From: [Phialemoniopsis] sp. UDSM-2020
Taxonomy: Eukaryota; Ascomycota; Sordariomycetes; Thyridiales; Thyridiaceae
DNA: 64,000 nt
NCBI GenBank assembly: GCA_018873225.1
Contig: JAEILZ010000002.1
Coordinates: 3,410,001-3,474,000 of the forward strand
Reading direction: 5' to 3'
Below the pieces are notes generated by a model that ran no database searches, was not told the DNA's origin, and worked only from the letters and a program-made list of their open reading frames with translations. Position 1 is the stretch's first letter. The number at the start of each line of letters is the position of its first letter. The translations under genes and the position numbers were made by a program. Positions 11,877-23,639 of this stretch are shown here, piece by piece.

Positions 11877-12521
11877 ATGCGTTTCTCATCCGTCCTCGCT
11901 GCTGCCATCAGCTTCACCTCGGCCATCGCCGCCCCCGTTGCCGCCAAGCGCGACGACCTCAGCGTCGCCAACGTCCTCGACCTCGTTGCTGGCCTCAAGG
12001 CCACCGTTGAGGCTGACCTGAAGGCCGTCACTGCTGCCGTCAACGTCGATGTCGGTGTCGCCGTCGACGTCGACTCTGTCCAGACCACCCTGAACCACGT
12101 CGTCACCGAGGTCCAGGGCGTCGTCGCCAAGGTCGTCCCCGTCGTCACCGGCGTTGCTCTGCCCCTCGCTGAGGGTGAGATCGAGCAGGTCCTGACCCTC
12201 GTCACTGAGGTCCAGGGCCTCGTCGGCGAGATCACTGACACCGTTGAGGGTGTCGCTGGTGTTGTTGTCGGCGACGTTCTCACCACCCTCCAGCCCGTCC
12301 TTGCTCTCGTCCTCCAGACCGTCAGCACCCTGACTGCTCCCGTCCTGCAGCTCGCCTTCTCCGTCATTGGCACCGTCACCGGCACCGCCCTGCCCGTCGT
12401 CGGCCAGCTTCTCCAGACCGCCAACGGCCTCCGTGGCCTTGTCACCGGCATCATCAAGCCCGTTGCTGGCAGCCTCCTCGGTGGCATCCTTGGCGCCACC
12501 CCCCTCGGCAGCGTCCTGTAA
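11877..12521 (+). CDS. Small secreted Val/Leu-rich amphipathic protein
   Basis: Single-exon gene for 214 aa. MRFSSVLAAAISFTSAIAAP is a clear signal peptide and VAAKR just after it looks like a Kex2 processing site. The mature part is unusual: long runs of Val, Leu, Thr and Ala with acidic or amide residues at regular spacing, for example the VVTEVQGVVAKVVPVV and LVTEVQGLVGEITDTVEGV blocks, ending in a Gly/Pro-rich tail (ILGATPLGSVL). There are no cysteines, so it is not a hydrophobin or a typical cysteine-rich effector. TEVQG occurs twice, which suggests internal duplication. Codon use is strongly biased to C-ending codons, a sign of high expression. I do not recognise an established family; it resembles in style the much larger secreted Leu/Asp repeat protein at 60069-62371. 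Confidence 0.78.
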   Translation: MRFSSVLAAAISFTSAIAAPVAAKRDDLSVANVLDLVAGLKATVEADLKAVTAAVNVDVGVAVDVDSVQTTLNHVVTEVQGVVAKVVPVVTGVALPLAEGEIEQVLTLVTEVQGLVGEITDTVEGVAGVVVGDVLTTLQPVLALVLQTVSTLTAPVLQLAFSVIGTVTGTALPVVGQLLQTANGLRGLVTGIIKPVAGSLLGGILGATPLGSVL

Positions 12522-13666
12522 ATTGGTTCCATTTCGACCAATTTCTAAACGGATGTGGAAAAGATAATGACCTTCGGTTCCGCGCGGCCCCTAAAGAGTT
12601 TAGTTTTGGAAAAGCGTAGCGACTTTTTGGATTCGACGGGGTTTGCCCAAGAGGCAAGGGAGATAGATTCTCGGAGGTGTTCGATTCTGGAGTATTAGAA
12701 AGGTGTTTATTGAATCATGAAGCCATGACCCAATGGACGTGCTTTCACCTTGAGATGAATGTCTAATTGTTAATTCCATCTGTTGAGTGTCTGAGCAGTG
12801 ATCGATTTGCTTCTGTGTTGTCTCTAAGCTATTGCTTGTTCTTTGAGTTCCGTCATGCCTGACTATCCCTCACACTCTCGACGTCCCAGTTCTCGAAGCC
12901 TGGATCAAGACAAAATCATGGGTGAAGAGTGTGGTAGCTTGGAGCAGGACGACGAGAATTTTGCCATCGTATCGCAATGGGCCTGCATCATCCAACGCTT
13001 GTTGAATGCTCACACATAGCTTCCACTACCTTTAATATCGAAAGATTTGTTCGATTGTCGATCATTTCAGTTGCTTGTGGGCAGCAACAGCAGCATAAGA
13101 CGTCAATTGCCATCAGTGGGCGAGCCAGAAACGCAAAAATCTGGACGCGACACAAATCGAACCCGGGCCAGTTGGAGTTTGTTGCCTAGGGATCACGTGA
13201 TGCGTCTGAGTCACGGCCGAAAACTCGAAAAATGCGTGGAGGTGGGTTTGAACTCAAGGTGAGACGCGCCTGATGGATGAATTAACAAAAAGGACCCTGC
13301 TGCTTGACCACTCGACCACTGCACCAAATCCCCTCCGCCCACAAAAAATTCTCGCAGTTCTTCATCCCCGCCAGTATCCCGAACTTGCCTGGCCTTCGAT
13401 CTTCCATCACCCAATGGGATAACACACTCTAGCCTCCCTCGAGTCTCATCGACTTCATCTTCCTGGCTTCTCGGAGGTCAATCTTGATTCTATCTGGGCG
13501 TCATAGACTCTCATCTCTCGTGCGAGAGACGCCTCGTCCCCAACCGAGAGGCGTGTCGCGCACCGCCTGGCACATCCTTGTGCCCACTGACTGACTCCAC
13601 AACCGCCAACTTGAGGATCATCGCCAACACTCACATATCGAAGGTCACATCTAAGAAGCAGTCACC
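12522..13666. other. Intergenic region with tRNA-like promoter boxes upstream of BRF1
   Basis: Contains the 3' flank of the secreted-protein gene and the BRF1 upstream region. On the minus strand at about 13320-13230 there is an A-box-like TGGTCGAGTGG, a B-box-like AGTTCAAACC and a T5 run; a second B-box-like GGTTCGATTTG lies at about 13173-13155. The segments do not fold as a tRNA (see findings). No protein gene is supported. Confidence 0.4.
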
Positions 13667-15883
13667 ATGTCGTCCATGACCAAGCTTCCCAAGAAGCCCT
13701 TTCAGATCAAACCGAAGGCTTCTCGCATCAACCCCATCAAGGCCATCCAGGACCGAGAATGGAACCGCAAGCGCCAGGCAGAGGCCCAGGCCCGTGCTGC
13801 GGCCGCCGCCACGCCGCCGCCTACTGTTGGTAGTGGCAACAGCGGCTGTCCCAACCCCAACTGTAAGAACCCCAATGTCATTGACGGCGTCTGCCGTGGT
13901 TGCGGTCGTGTCACCGATGACAGCAACATCGTTTCCGAGGTCACCTTTGGCGAGAACTCCCAGGGAGGAGCCGTTGTCCAGGGTAGCTTTTTGGGAGCCG
14001 ACCAAGGTACCGTCCGTGCCATGGCTGGCATCGGATCCCGCCGCGTCGCCGGTCACGGCTCGGGTGAGTCGCGAGAGCGAACTCTCCGCGAGGCCCGCCA
14101 GATGATGTCAGGTTTCGCTCACCAGCTCAATATCCCCGAGCACGTTGTCAGCAACGGCCACCAGATCTACAAGCTTGCCAGCGGCAAAAATTTTGTGCAG
14201 GGCCGTAAGATCCCCAATGTCGTCGCCGTCGCACTCTACGCCGCCTGCAGAAAAGAGTCCCCCTGCAAGATTATGCTGATCGACCTGGCGGATATCGTCA
14301 AGGAGGAGGTCTTTTACCTGGGCCGCACTTACAAGAAGCTGCTCTCCGTCATCGAGGCCAAGATGGACCAGCACCCTATCTATGTTGAGGACTTGATCTT
14401 CCGCTTTGCCGCCAAGCTCGAGTTCGACACACTGACCAACAAGGTGGCCGAGACTGCTGTCCGGCTGGTGCAGCGAATGGATCGCGATTGGATGGTTATG
14501 GGCCGTCGTCCCGCTGGCATTTGTGGCGCTTGTCTTATTATGGCGGCACGCATGTACAACTTTAGACGTACACCGAGAGAGGTAGTCTACATCGCCAAGA
14601 TCACCATGGCCACACTGCAGCAGCGCCTCGACGAATTCAGAGAGCTCCCCTCGGCTAGGATGACTGTCGAGGACTTCTTGAGCCAGGACTTTCTCTCCGA
14701 GGAGTACGATCCGCCTTCCATCTACAAGAAGAGCGAGGAATACCAAGCCCGGCTGAAGGAGAAGCGTCGTGCCATGAAGCGAAAGCGCCAGGCCGAGGAA
14801 GCCACCGAGGCTCCTAGCGAAGCCACCCCAGCTGCTCCGCCGCTGCGCAAAGATTCTGACGGTTTTGCCATCCCGCCGCCTCCGCAACCCGCGGCTCCGG
14901 CCCAGGCGGGCGAGGCCGATATCATTGAGCGGGTAGGAACCACGACGGAAGAGGACCTGGAAGAGCTCGCCGAAGAGTACGGAGACAAGCGCCCGACAGT
15001 AGTAGCCGACGACGACGACGATGAGCAAGATGCGACGAGCGTGGGCCCCGACTCACCCTCCTCGTCTACGAGCGAACGCCCGGCCAAGCGGCGCAAGGGT
15101 CCTCAAGGCTCATCCTGCCGCACTCAGCCCGAGCCCACCAGCAACGGCCCTGGCGGTAAACCCCAGTACGTGGACGAGGCCTGGGAGGAGGATGAGGACA
15201 TTCTCGAGATGGAGATCACCGAGGCCATCAATGATCAAAACACCGAGGAGCACGCCAAGGCCTTCGCCAACGCCAAGGAGCAGGTGCAGCGCATCATGCA
15301 GCAGATCCACCCGCCCGATACCGACGTGCAGGCGGCTACTGCTCTTGACAAAGCCGAGGTCGGCGAGGACGAGTTCGCCGACGACCCCGAAGTACAAAAC
15401 TGCTTGCTTTCTAAGGAGGAGCAGGATATCAAGTCGCGCATCTGGCTTAACGAGAATAAGGACTGGCTACGCCACCAGCAGGAGAAGCTCTTTCGGCAGA
15501 AGCTCGCCGCCAACGGCCCACCCAAGCAGCGACGCAATCGCGTGCGCAAGCCGCGCATCGGCGAGGGGCAAGCGAGCCCGGCATCGACGGCGGGTGAGGC
15601 GGCCATGGACGCCATGGAGCGCCGAGGCTTCTCGAAGCGTATCAATTACGACGCCATCGCGTCGATGTTGCATAATTCGAGGCGCGCTGGTCCAGGTTCA
15701 GTCGCGGCGAGCGAATACACCAGCCGCCAGTCCAGCCGGGCTGGCAGTGTTGCTGGTAGCGTTGCTGGCGATGAGCCTGCTGATGACGAGAGCGAGGCGG
15801 GCTACGACGACGAGGAGGCTCCTGGCGAAGATAGAGATCCGTTTGCCGACTCGGACGGTGGCGGCGGCTCGGATGAGGAGTGA
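13667..15883 (+). CDS. BRF1: TFIIIB subunit Brf1 (RNA polymerase III initiation factor)
   Basis: Single-exon gene for 738 aa. Brf1 bridges TBP and RNA polymerase III at tRNA and 5S genes. An N-terminal basic extension of about 55 residues, longer than in yeast, precedes the zinc ribbon: Cys61, Cys66, Cys76 and Cys79 in CPNPNC and VCRGCG. Two TFIIB-type cyclin repeats follow (about 115-215 and 220-320), including NVVAVALYAACRKE and RRPAGICGACLIMAARMY, the classic TFIIB repeat signatures. Residues 340-560 are charged and low-complexity. The Brf1-specific TBP-binding segment lies near 560-670, with EDEFADDPEVQNCLLSKEEQ and RRGFSKRINYDAIASMLHNS. The acidic C-terminus is Gly/Ser/Asp-rich. All hallmark blocks are present, so assignment is secure. 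Confidence 0.96.
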   Translation: MSSMTKLPKKPFQIKPKASRINPIKAIQDREWNRKRQAEAQARAAAAATPPPTVGSGNSGCPNPNCKNPNVIDGVCRGCGRVTDDSNIVSEVTFGENSQGGAVVQGSFLGADQGTVRAMAGIGSRRVAGHGSGESRERTLREARQMMSGFAHQLNIPEHVVSNGHQIYKLASGKNFVQGRKIPNVVAVALYAACRKESPCKIMLIDLADIVKEEVFYLGRTYKKLLSVIEAKMDQHPIYVEDLIFRFAAKLEFDTLTNKVAETAVRLVQRMDRDWMVMGRRPAGICGACLIMAARMYNFRRTPREVVYIAKITMATLQQRLDEFRELPSARMTVEDFLSQDFLSEEYDPPSIYKKSEEYQARLKEKRRAMKRKRQAEEATEAPSEATPAAPPLRKDSDGFAIPPPPQPAAPAQAGEADIIERVGTTTEEDLEELAEEYGDKRPTVVADDDDDEQDATSVGPDSPSSSTSERPAKRRKGPQGSSCRTQPEPTSNGPGGKPQYVDEAWEEDEDILEMEITEAINDQNTEEHAKAFANAKEQVQRIMQQIHPPDTDVQAATALDKAEVGEDEFADDPEVQNCLLSKEEQDIKSRIWLNENKDWLRHQQEKLFRQKLAANGPPKQRRNRVRKPRIGEGQASPASTAGEAAMDAMERRGFSKRINYDAIASMLHNSRRAGPGSVAASEYTSRQSSRAGSVAGSVAGDEPADDESEAGYDDEEAPGEDRDPFADSDGGGGSDEE

Positions 15884-18262
15884 TTGTGATTACGATACAC
15901 CACAGGAGCGTGTAACAGCAGACTCTACAGCATTTTCAGGGTGTTATTCGGAGTCAAATTTGTACATTTTCGGACACGGAATGGGATTCTGGTACAATGG
16001 AGCATTCGACGGAAGGATTCTCATGCGAAATACGAGGAGAGTCTTCAGCTTGGTAAAATCAAGACGGAAGACCAAATGAATCGTCCCCAAAATAGAAAGG
16101 GAATAAATGGCGTACGGGAAGGGACTTAGATATATCTTGAGACGCCGTATCTCGCGATCCCTAGCGACTTCGGCGTTTGCGAGGTCGGACAGATGCCATG
16201 AGAGGAGGATCTTGCCCTCTTCTCACACTGGGCGCCCTACTGAAAACTAATGTTATTTTTACGGATTCTATCATGGATTATGCGTGAGGCTGCAAATTAG
16301 GGCCAACATCATGTGCTGAAACTGATCGTGCATCTGTTCGGTCTATTAGGACGAGGGTGTGGAATGGGTTCTGGCGACGGAGGTCCGATACGCTGGACGG
16401 GTACTGCTTCTTCCATCCCGGGGTTGTGAGCTGGAACGAAAAGGGGTTTTGTTCGTACGGAAAGCGGTGTCAGTAGTAAGAATAGCTTGCGGCCCATGTC
16501 AAACAAGGTTGGTTAACGGTATGAATATGGGGGTTCACTGAACAGCCGGTGTTAAGGGACAGTGCATGAAGATGAGACGGTCGGTCATGATGATATTGCA
16601 TTGCAATCCGTTGTTTGTCGTTTTCTGGTCTGCTTGAGCTACTTCACATAACTTAAATGATATTTGACGACTCGAAGCACTTCCAACCATGCTCCTTCCT
16701 GTATGAGACCTTCGATCCGAATATTACAAGCATGCTTTGGTATTATACAAGACTTTCAGTAAAGAAATCAATCGATTACCTGGATTCCAAGCCCGGCCCT
16801 TTGAGTGTTAGCCAAGGTGCTAGCCATGCAAGGCGCGCTGCTGGAAATTGAGCCTATTTCAACCCCTTGGAGGCCGGGGCGAGCTGCGATAGCGTATGGG
16901 TGTCGCCACGTGGAGTTCTCGACTCGAAGACACACCTTTCAATATGGAGACATGCGAACCTGTTGAAAGACTCCGTAATTGGTTCCAAAGTGCATGGCCT
17001 GTCACCCGTCACTGAAGAAAAGCGGGATCAATTGATTAGGACACGGGGAGTTTGCCGTTGGTTGTTGTGAGCAGGTTGACGTCTTCGCTGTGGCGCTGCA
17101 TGATCGACAGTGCTGTCCCGTCCGTCGGGGGGGTGTGGTGGGGTCGAGTTAGCGGCCGAACATCGCTACATGGCGCACTCTCGACGCGTGTTGCGCTGCG
17201 CCAAAGCCGCTGTACAGGACGCTAATCAGAGTTGAGGTGATGGGTGGTCGTGGTGAAGAACGCCGGCCTGTGGCTGTTCCTGGATCTAGTCTCAACTTTA
17301 CTTGACTGGCCGGAAAAGATTTCTTTCCCAAAGGGATGGTATCTCATTTTCTTTTTCTGGGGAGCATGATCAGCCTGTGGTACGTTGCTATACATAGAAT
17401 TTGTAGTCCTGGCTTGCATTTGTTGTACCATCAATGGCCTACGTATCTGCTGTACGGATACGGAGGCAGCAAGATTTCAATTCAATTGACGGACGGGGAG
17501 TAAAGAGCAGGGGCAGGGGATACAAGCAGGTTTTTTAACCTCAGCTTGGCAGCGTCAGTCCGTCCATCTCGCTCGGCGCTCATTCGTGCAATGGCGTCGG
17601 TGATGGATCCCTTTTGAAGCTGGTGGAGGGGCTGCCCGTTACAATACGGGCCTTTCTCTCCACCCCCCTAGTCCACTTTACCTCCACGTCCAGCAATGCT
17701 TTGTACGGAGTACGTACGGACACGGAGTAGGAGTACCAGTAGGTGGAGGAGACGCATTGCATTGCCTCTTTTGATCTTCTTCTGTTTCGAGGGTTATGTT
17801 TCTTTTCGATCACTGGTGCCTTGCAGTCGATTGTTTTGTCTCATTGTTTCCCCATTGCCGGCATTTGTCGCATCGAGGCTTCTTTTTCTTGAAGCAGTCC
17901 ATTCGCTTTTCTGCCTCTGCATCACCACACATCATTCGCTTAGTTCTGTATTGATTTCTACTGCCATCTCGGCCTCTGCCCCGTAAACGAAAGGCCAAGA
18001 TCCCTGGGCCTGTACTAGACGTTGCACGTTCCATATCGCCAAGCAAGCCCAGCATTGTGCCAGCCAAGGTACGACCGCAACGAGGACACGCAAGGGTTGC
18101 CATTTTCGTGACGAGAGCGCGGTCTTTTCACCCTCTCTCGAACTCTTCGTGCCGTGTCATTGACGAGCATAATCGAGACCAGTCAACCCAATTGAGCACA
18201 GGAAGTTCTCCTCGAGGAATGCGGCCGACTGTGAACTCGAATTGCTAGGGTCCCGCGGCAGC
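15884..18262. other. Gene-free stretch between BRF1 and the flippase gene
   Basis: About 2.4 kb. Near 17700-17740 there is a cluster of TACGGAGTA-type repeats (TACGGAGTACGTACGGA), a common fungal intergenic palindrome. The last 500 bases are CT-rich leader sequence of the downstream gene. No supportable protein gene or structured RNA. Confidence 0.5.
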
Positions 18263-21200
18263 ATGCATGACCTCAGCGGCGGTGTCTCCAGCGCGGATCA
18301 CCCCCCGGACGAGAAGCTGGCCGCCGCGAAGCAGCACGACGACAAGAACAAGAAACCTAGCCATGCCGTCGCCCGCCGGGCCGCTGCCACGCGCAAGGGC
18401 GTTCACGATGCCGCCCACGACCTCTACAAACGCTACATCCTCGAGCTGATCCTGCGCCAGAAGCCTCTCAAGCCCTCAAAGGATGGTCGCCGCATCCCAC
18501 TACAGCCCGGGCAGGCCCCCCTGCACGACGAGCGCCGCGGCCATGTCTACATCTCCAACACCATTCGCACCTCGCGCTACACCATCTGGGACTTTCTTCC
18601 CAAGCAGATCTTCTTCCAATTCACCCGACTCGCCAATTTCTACTTCCTATGCATCGGTGTGCCACAGATGATCCCCGGCCTGAGTACGACGGGAAACTAC
18701 ACGACCATCGTGCCGTTGATGCTGTTCGTGACCTTGACGATCGCAAAGGAGGGATATGACGACTACCGTAGAGCTAGACTAGACAAAGTGGAGAATGCGA
18801 GGCTTGCGACCATCCTGAGGTCGCCGGAGGAACAAGCATCTCGGCCAGCAATACAAACACGCAGCTGGCGCCTGCCATTCTGGCCCAAGAAGGAGGTGAA
18901 AGAGGTGCCGCTCCACCACGAGGAGTCCGCCTGTGGCCTACAATGGACACATGTACCGTGGCGCGACATCAGGGTGGGAGATGTCATCCGCCTGACGCGC
19001 GATGAGGACGTGCCGTCCGATGTTATCCTGCTGCATGCCGATGGCGAAAACGATATGGCTTACATCGAGACCATGGCACTGGACGGCGAGACCAACCTGA
19101 AGAGCAAGCAGGTCTCGTCTGCGCTCCAAGACTGCGCGACCATTGACAGCCTCATCGCCTGCCGCGCAGAGTTTGTGCTCGAGGACCCGAACCCGGACCT
19201 GTACCGCTTCGACGGCAAACTCACCTGCGAGGAAAAGACCTTGCCACTGACGCTGACCGAGGTTATCTACCGTGGCAGCACCCTGCGCAACACGCCCTGC
19301 GCTATCGGCCTCGTCATCAACACGGGCGAGGAGTGCAAGATTCGTCTCAACGCGAACCGCCACCCGCGCGCCAAGAAGCCGCACCTCGAGCGCGTCATGA
19401 ACCGCATCGTCGTCACCCTCGCCCTCTATGTCATCCTCCTGACCCTCGGCTGTTCGCTGGGCTACCTTTTCTGGCAAAAGTCAACCGAGAACAAGCTGTG
19501 GTTTCTCATGGGCGACAGTGTCGCTGCTGAGGAGATCATCATCGGCTACGCCATCCAGTTTAACAACGTCATCCCACTCGCCCTCTACATCAGTCTCGAA
19601 ATTGTGCGCCTCGGGCAGATGTACTTGCTTAGTAGCGACGTGGAGATGTACGATGAGGCCACCGACACGCCGGCCAAGTGCAACACCAACACGATCCTCG
19701 AGGACCTGGGCCAGATTGGCTACGTGTTCTCCGACAAGACGGGCACGCTGACGGAGAATGTGATGAAGTTTCGCAAGCTGAGCATCGCGGGCACGTCGTG
19801 GCTACACGAGAGGGACATTCAATTTGAAGACAGCGTAGTTCCTGCTGCGGGCGAGGCTGGCGGAGCGAGGTCTGCTTTGTCGCCAATCTCACCAACTGCT
19901 GGGGAGCGCAAAAGCATCGCCATTCCAGAGGATCTAGAGCTGCCTTCGGACGTGCCCATGTCGCCCACCTCTGTGCAGACCGGCCGGCGCTCCTCTTCGC
20001 ACTGGCGATCTGCCGCCCGGCCCGACCACGTCCAGCCTGACCTGACGACCGACGACTTGCTCGAGTACATCCGGCTGCGACCAAACTCGCCGTTTGCCAA
20101 GAAGGCCCTCGAGTACATCCTCGCCATGGCTCTCTGCCACACTTGCCTTCCCGAGATCAAGGACGGCAAGATCGACTTCCAAGCCTCGTCGCCCGACGAA
20201 CTCGCCCTCGTCAAGGCTGCCCAGGAGCTCGGTTTTCTGGTTATCCAGCGCTCGGCCCAGTCAACCACCCTGCGCTTGACCGTCGGCCCTACCGCTGACG
20301 AAGTCTACGAGATTCTGGACGTGATCGAATTCAGCAGTAAGCGCAAGCGTATGTCCATCATCGTGCGCCGGCCCGACGGCCGCCTATGGCTCATCTGCAA
20401 GGGCGCCGACTCGATGATCCTGCCGCGCCTCAAGATGGCTCACCTTGCCATACAGAAGGCCACCGAGGTGCGCAAGAGCGCTGACATGGAGCGCGAGATG
20501 CTGCGCCGAAGCGAGCACCGTGAGTCGCGTAGCAGCTTTGGCGGGAGGGCCAGCCTGACACTGCGCCGGAGTCTTGCGCTCGACAGCATGCCTGCCAGCA
20601 AGAGGCCCGCGCTGGCGACGCGCAGTCAGTCGTTCGAAACCAGCAAGCTGCGGGCGTCGGGAGATTTGAGACGGCCAGCCCTAATCACGCGAGGGTTGTC
20701 TTTCGACGTTTCGCCCTCGAGGCAGCCTAACACGCCGACCACGGCGCAGGCGCTGCCCGATAAGTTCTCCTTTCTCAGTGATGCGTCTTTGTTGGACGAG
20801 GGCGCTATCTACACGCAGTGCTTTAAGCACCTCGACGACTTTGCGAGCGAGGGTCTGCGCACACTCCTCTTCGCGCAGCGGTTCTTACCAGAGACTGAGT
20901 ACCAGAACTGGCGGAAGCTGTACCACGACGCGACCATCAGCCTGACGGACCGCGACGAGCGGATCGAGGCCGTCGGCGAAATGATCGAGCAGAACCTGGA
21001 CCTGGTGGGCGCGTCGGCCATCGAGGACAAGCTGCAAAAGGGCGTGCCGCAGGCCATCGACAAGCTGCGCCGGGCCAACATCAAGATCTGGATGCTGACG
21101 GGCGACAAGCGCGAGACGGCCATCAATATTGCGCACTCGGCGCGCATCTGCAAGCCGCACTCGGACATTTTCATCCTCGATTCGACCAAGGGCGACATCG

Positions 21201-22707
21201 AGGCGCAACTCCTGGCGATCGTCGAGGAGATGCAGGTGCAGCTCGAAACAAGCTCCACGCCGGGGCAACTCAACCACACCGTCGTCTGCGTCGACGGCCA
21301 CACCCTCGGCGAGATCGAGCAGTCGCCCTCAGACGCTCTACGCAAGATCTTTTACGGCCTCATTCCGACCATCGACTCTGTTATCTGCTGCCGTGCGTCG
21401 CCCGCGCAAAAGGCCCTGCTCGTGCGCACGATCCGCCGCACGCCGCGCCTTGCGCGCAGTAACCCGGGCCTGACGCTAGCCATCGGCGACGGCGCCAACG
21501 ACCTCGCCATGATCGCCGAGGCGCACGTCGGCATCGGCATTTCGGGCAAGGAGGGCTTGCAGGCCGCGCGCGTCGCTGATTTCAGCATCTCGCAGTTCCG
21601 TTTCCTGTCGCGCCTGCTGCTGATTCACGGACGATGGAACTATGCGCGCACGGCCAAGTTTGTCCTCGCGACGTTCTGGAAGGAGATGTTCTTCTACACG
21701 GGTACCATTGCGTACCAGTACTACAACGGTTACACGGGCACATCGCTCTACGAATCTTGGAGCTTGACGGTACTCAACACCTTGTTCACAAGTCTGTGTA
21801 ATATCGTGCCCGGCATGTTCGAGAAGGAGTTGAGTGCGGAGACGCTGCTAGCCGTGCCCGAGCTGTACGCATACGGGCAGAGAGGGCGAGCGCTGGACAC
21901 GTGGCGGTACATCGGGTGGATGCTCGGCGCTGCGGCCGAGGGCGTGCTCGTGTGGTTCGCGTGCTGGGCCGGCCTGGGATTCTTTGGACAGATGGGCCGC
22001 GGCGACGCTGGCCTGTTTGCGCTGGGAGACCTTGTCTTCAGTATCAACATCATGTGGACAAACTACAAGCTGCTGTAAGCCGAGTTGCATTCGTCTCATC
22101 TAAATGCGCAGACTGCTAACATCGATATTCTAGTATCATCGAGACGTACTCCAAGACAATCATCGTCATGATCGCGTTTGGCATCACCACCTCGGGCTGG
22201 TGGGCCTGGAACGGCTTCCTGTCGGGCATCTACCCGCTGGGCGTGACCCCTTACTCGGTGCGCAAGGGTTTCGCCGAGACGTTCGGCGCCGACCCGGTCT
22301 GGTGGCTGACGCTGGTGGTCGTGCTCGGCGTGCTGGCCGTGCTCGAGATGTCGTTCAAGGTGCTGCGGCGCAACCTCATCGCCACGGGCGCGTGGCGCCG
22401 CAAGGGCCGCTGGGTGTCGTGGCGCGCGCTCAGGAGGGCTTTTGGCTGCGGCGGGCGACGGAGCAGTGGCGCGGCGGGTGTGGATATGGGGGACGAGTGT
22501 GCGGCGGATCTGGACCTGGGGATGTGGCAGGAGATGGAGCAGGACCCCATGGTGAGGGAACGCCTGCGGCAGATACTCAAGGCCGAGGAGGAAGAAGCTG
22601 AGGGCCTTGTGGGCGGTGGTGAGCAGCATGAGGAGACGGTTGGAGAGGGAGGGGTGCGCGAGATTGGTGATGAAGAGGGCGGGAGGGTTTCTGTTCGGGC
22701 GGTGTGA
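18263..22707 (+). CDS. P4-type ATPase, phospholipid flippase (Dnf3-like)
   Basis: Two exons, 18263-22074 and 22134-22707, with a 59-nt intron, encode 1461 aa. P4-ATPases move phospholipids from the outer to the cytosolic leaflet. The ATG at 18263 (MHDLSGG) is the first in frame. TM1-TM2 span about residues 115-165; the actuator motif DGETN is near 273; the phosphorylated Asp in DKTGTLTEN is near 491; the nucleotide-binding domain has SSPDELALVKAAQE; the hinge motif GDGAND is near 1075. Splicing joins NYKLL to IIETYSKT, completing the last membrane segments. The TM4 motif, PISL in most P4 enzymes, reads PLAL here. A Ser/Arg-rich insert (about residues 745-835, with RRSLAL, TRSQSF, TRGLSFD) may be a kinase target. 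Length and the RKLSIAGTSWLHE block after the phosphorylation site suggest the Dnf3 branch; the subfamily is less certain than the family. Confidence 0.92.
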
Positions 22708-23168
22708 TTGCATGGGACGGAAAGCGTATATACGACTGATTGAACTGGGGGATGAGCGGTACATGGGGACATATCGCGGGCATTTGCATGTTGTTTTCCT
22801 TTTCCTTTTTTTTGCCTCTGGCTGATACAAGATACCCATTTCGTGGCCAGCTCTACATAGACTGCCTGGCTCTCAGATTGCATGGGGTTGATGATGAATT
22901 GATGATAGACATTTCGATACATGCATGGCTTTGTCTCTGCGCCTTCATGCCTTGATGTCCCAGTCCACAATCTCCCCTATCGCTAAGATTCGACTACTCT
23001 GATACCTGGTAGTTGGTCCTGTCCCACCTCGTCGTCCGTCAACGAGCATTCATCACAGCCCACATGCAAAGATTTTCTCCTAGCGCCGAACTGCCCACCT
23101 CACTAGCTTCATATACCACAATAACTCTCACCACACCATCAGCCGATCCGGAAGCATCCGGTCCTCCA

Positions 23169-23240
23169 TCCGATATGGTGTAATGGCTAACATCCGGCAC
23201 TCTCACTGCCGAGCTCGGGGTTCGATTCCCCGTATCGGAG
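23169..23240 (+). tRNA. tRNA-Glu (anticodon CTC)
   Basis: A 72-nt intronless tRNA. The acceptor stem TCCGATA pairs with TATCGGA, with G as discriminator; the D-arm contains TGGTGTAATGGCTA (A box); the anticodon stem CGGCA/TGCCG closes the loop CTCTCAC, giving anticodon CTC for GAG codons; the T-arm CGGGG-TTCGATT-CCCCG is perfect and contains the B box. A T-rich stretch (TTCTTCTTTT) follows directly as Pol III terminator. Every arm pairs. Confidence 0.97.
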
Positions 23241-23639
23241 ATCTTCTTCTTTTGCGATTTCGTGGGACAACGCAATCGCTTGATTTTTTTTGCCAAACAG
23301 TCGGCTGAAGGATATGCAGGTCTGGTTTGTCCGGTCGACGGTGTTCCAGCTGGTGTGACCTGCTGGAGGGGTCGGGTCGTCTTGGTGTTTGAATACAGTA
23401 ACAAGACATCAGGGCCGTGTTCCAGGGTGACGTCTGTTTTTGCGTTTGAATTTACATGAAGACGCGCCCCGACCAAGCGGTAACATTTAACCTTAACCGG
23501 CTCGTTGGGCGGGCGCACGTGGGCAGCGCTCTTCACTCAGACGACCGAAATCACGAAATTTGTCTCTATTATCGATTCAGTATTTTGTTATTTCGTTTTT
23601 ATTCTTTGTCGTTCCTTTTTCTTGGTCGCTGGAGAGTGT

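Noticed and set aside
13230..13325. Minus-strand tRNA near BRF1
   Set aside because: A and B boxes and a T5 run exist, but neither acceptor, D nor T stem pairs properly; kept only as a low-interest finding.
14108..15028. 306-aa minus-strand frame over BRF1
   Set aside because: Antisense shadow of a GC-rich coding sequence; BRF1 on the plus strand has all conserved motifs.
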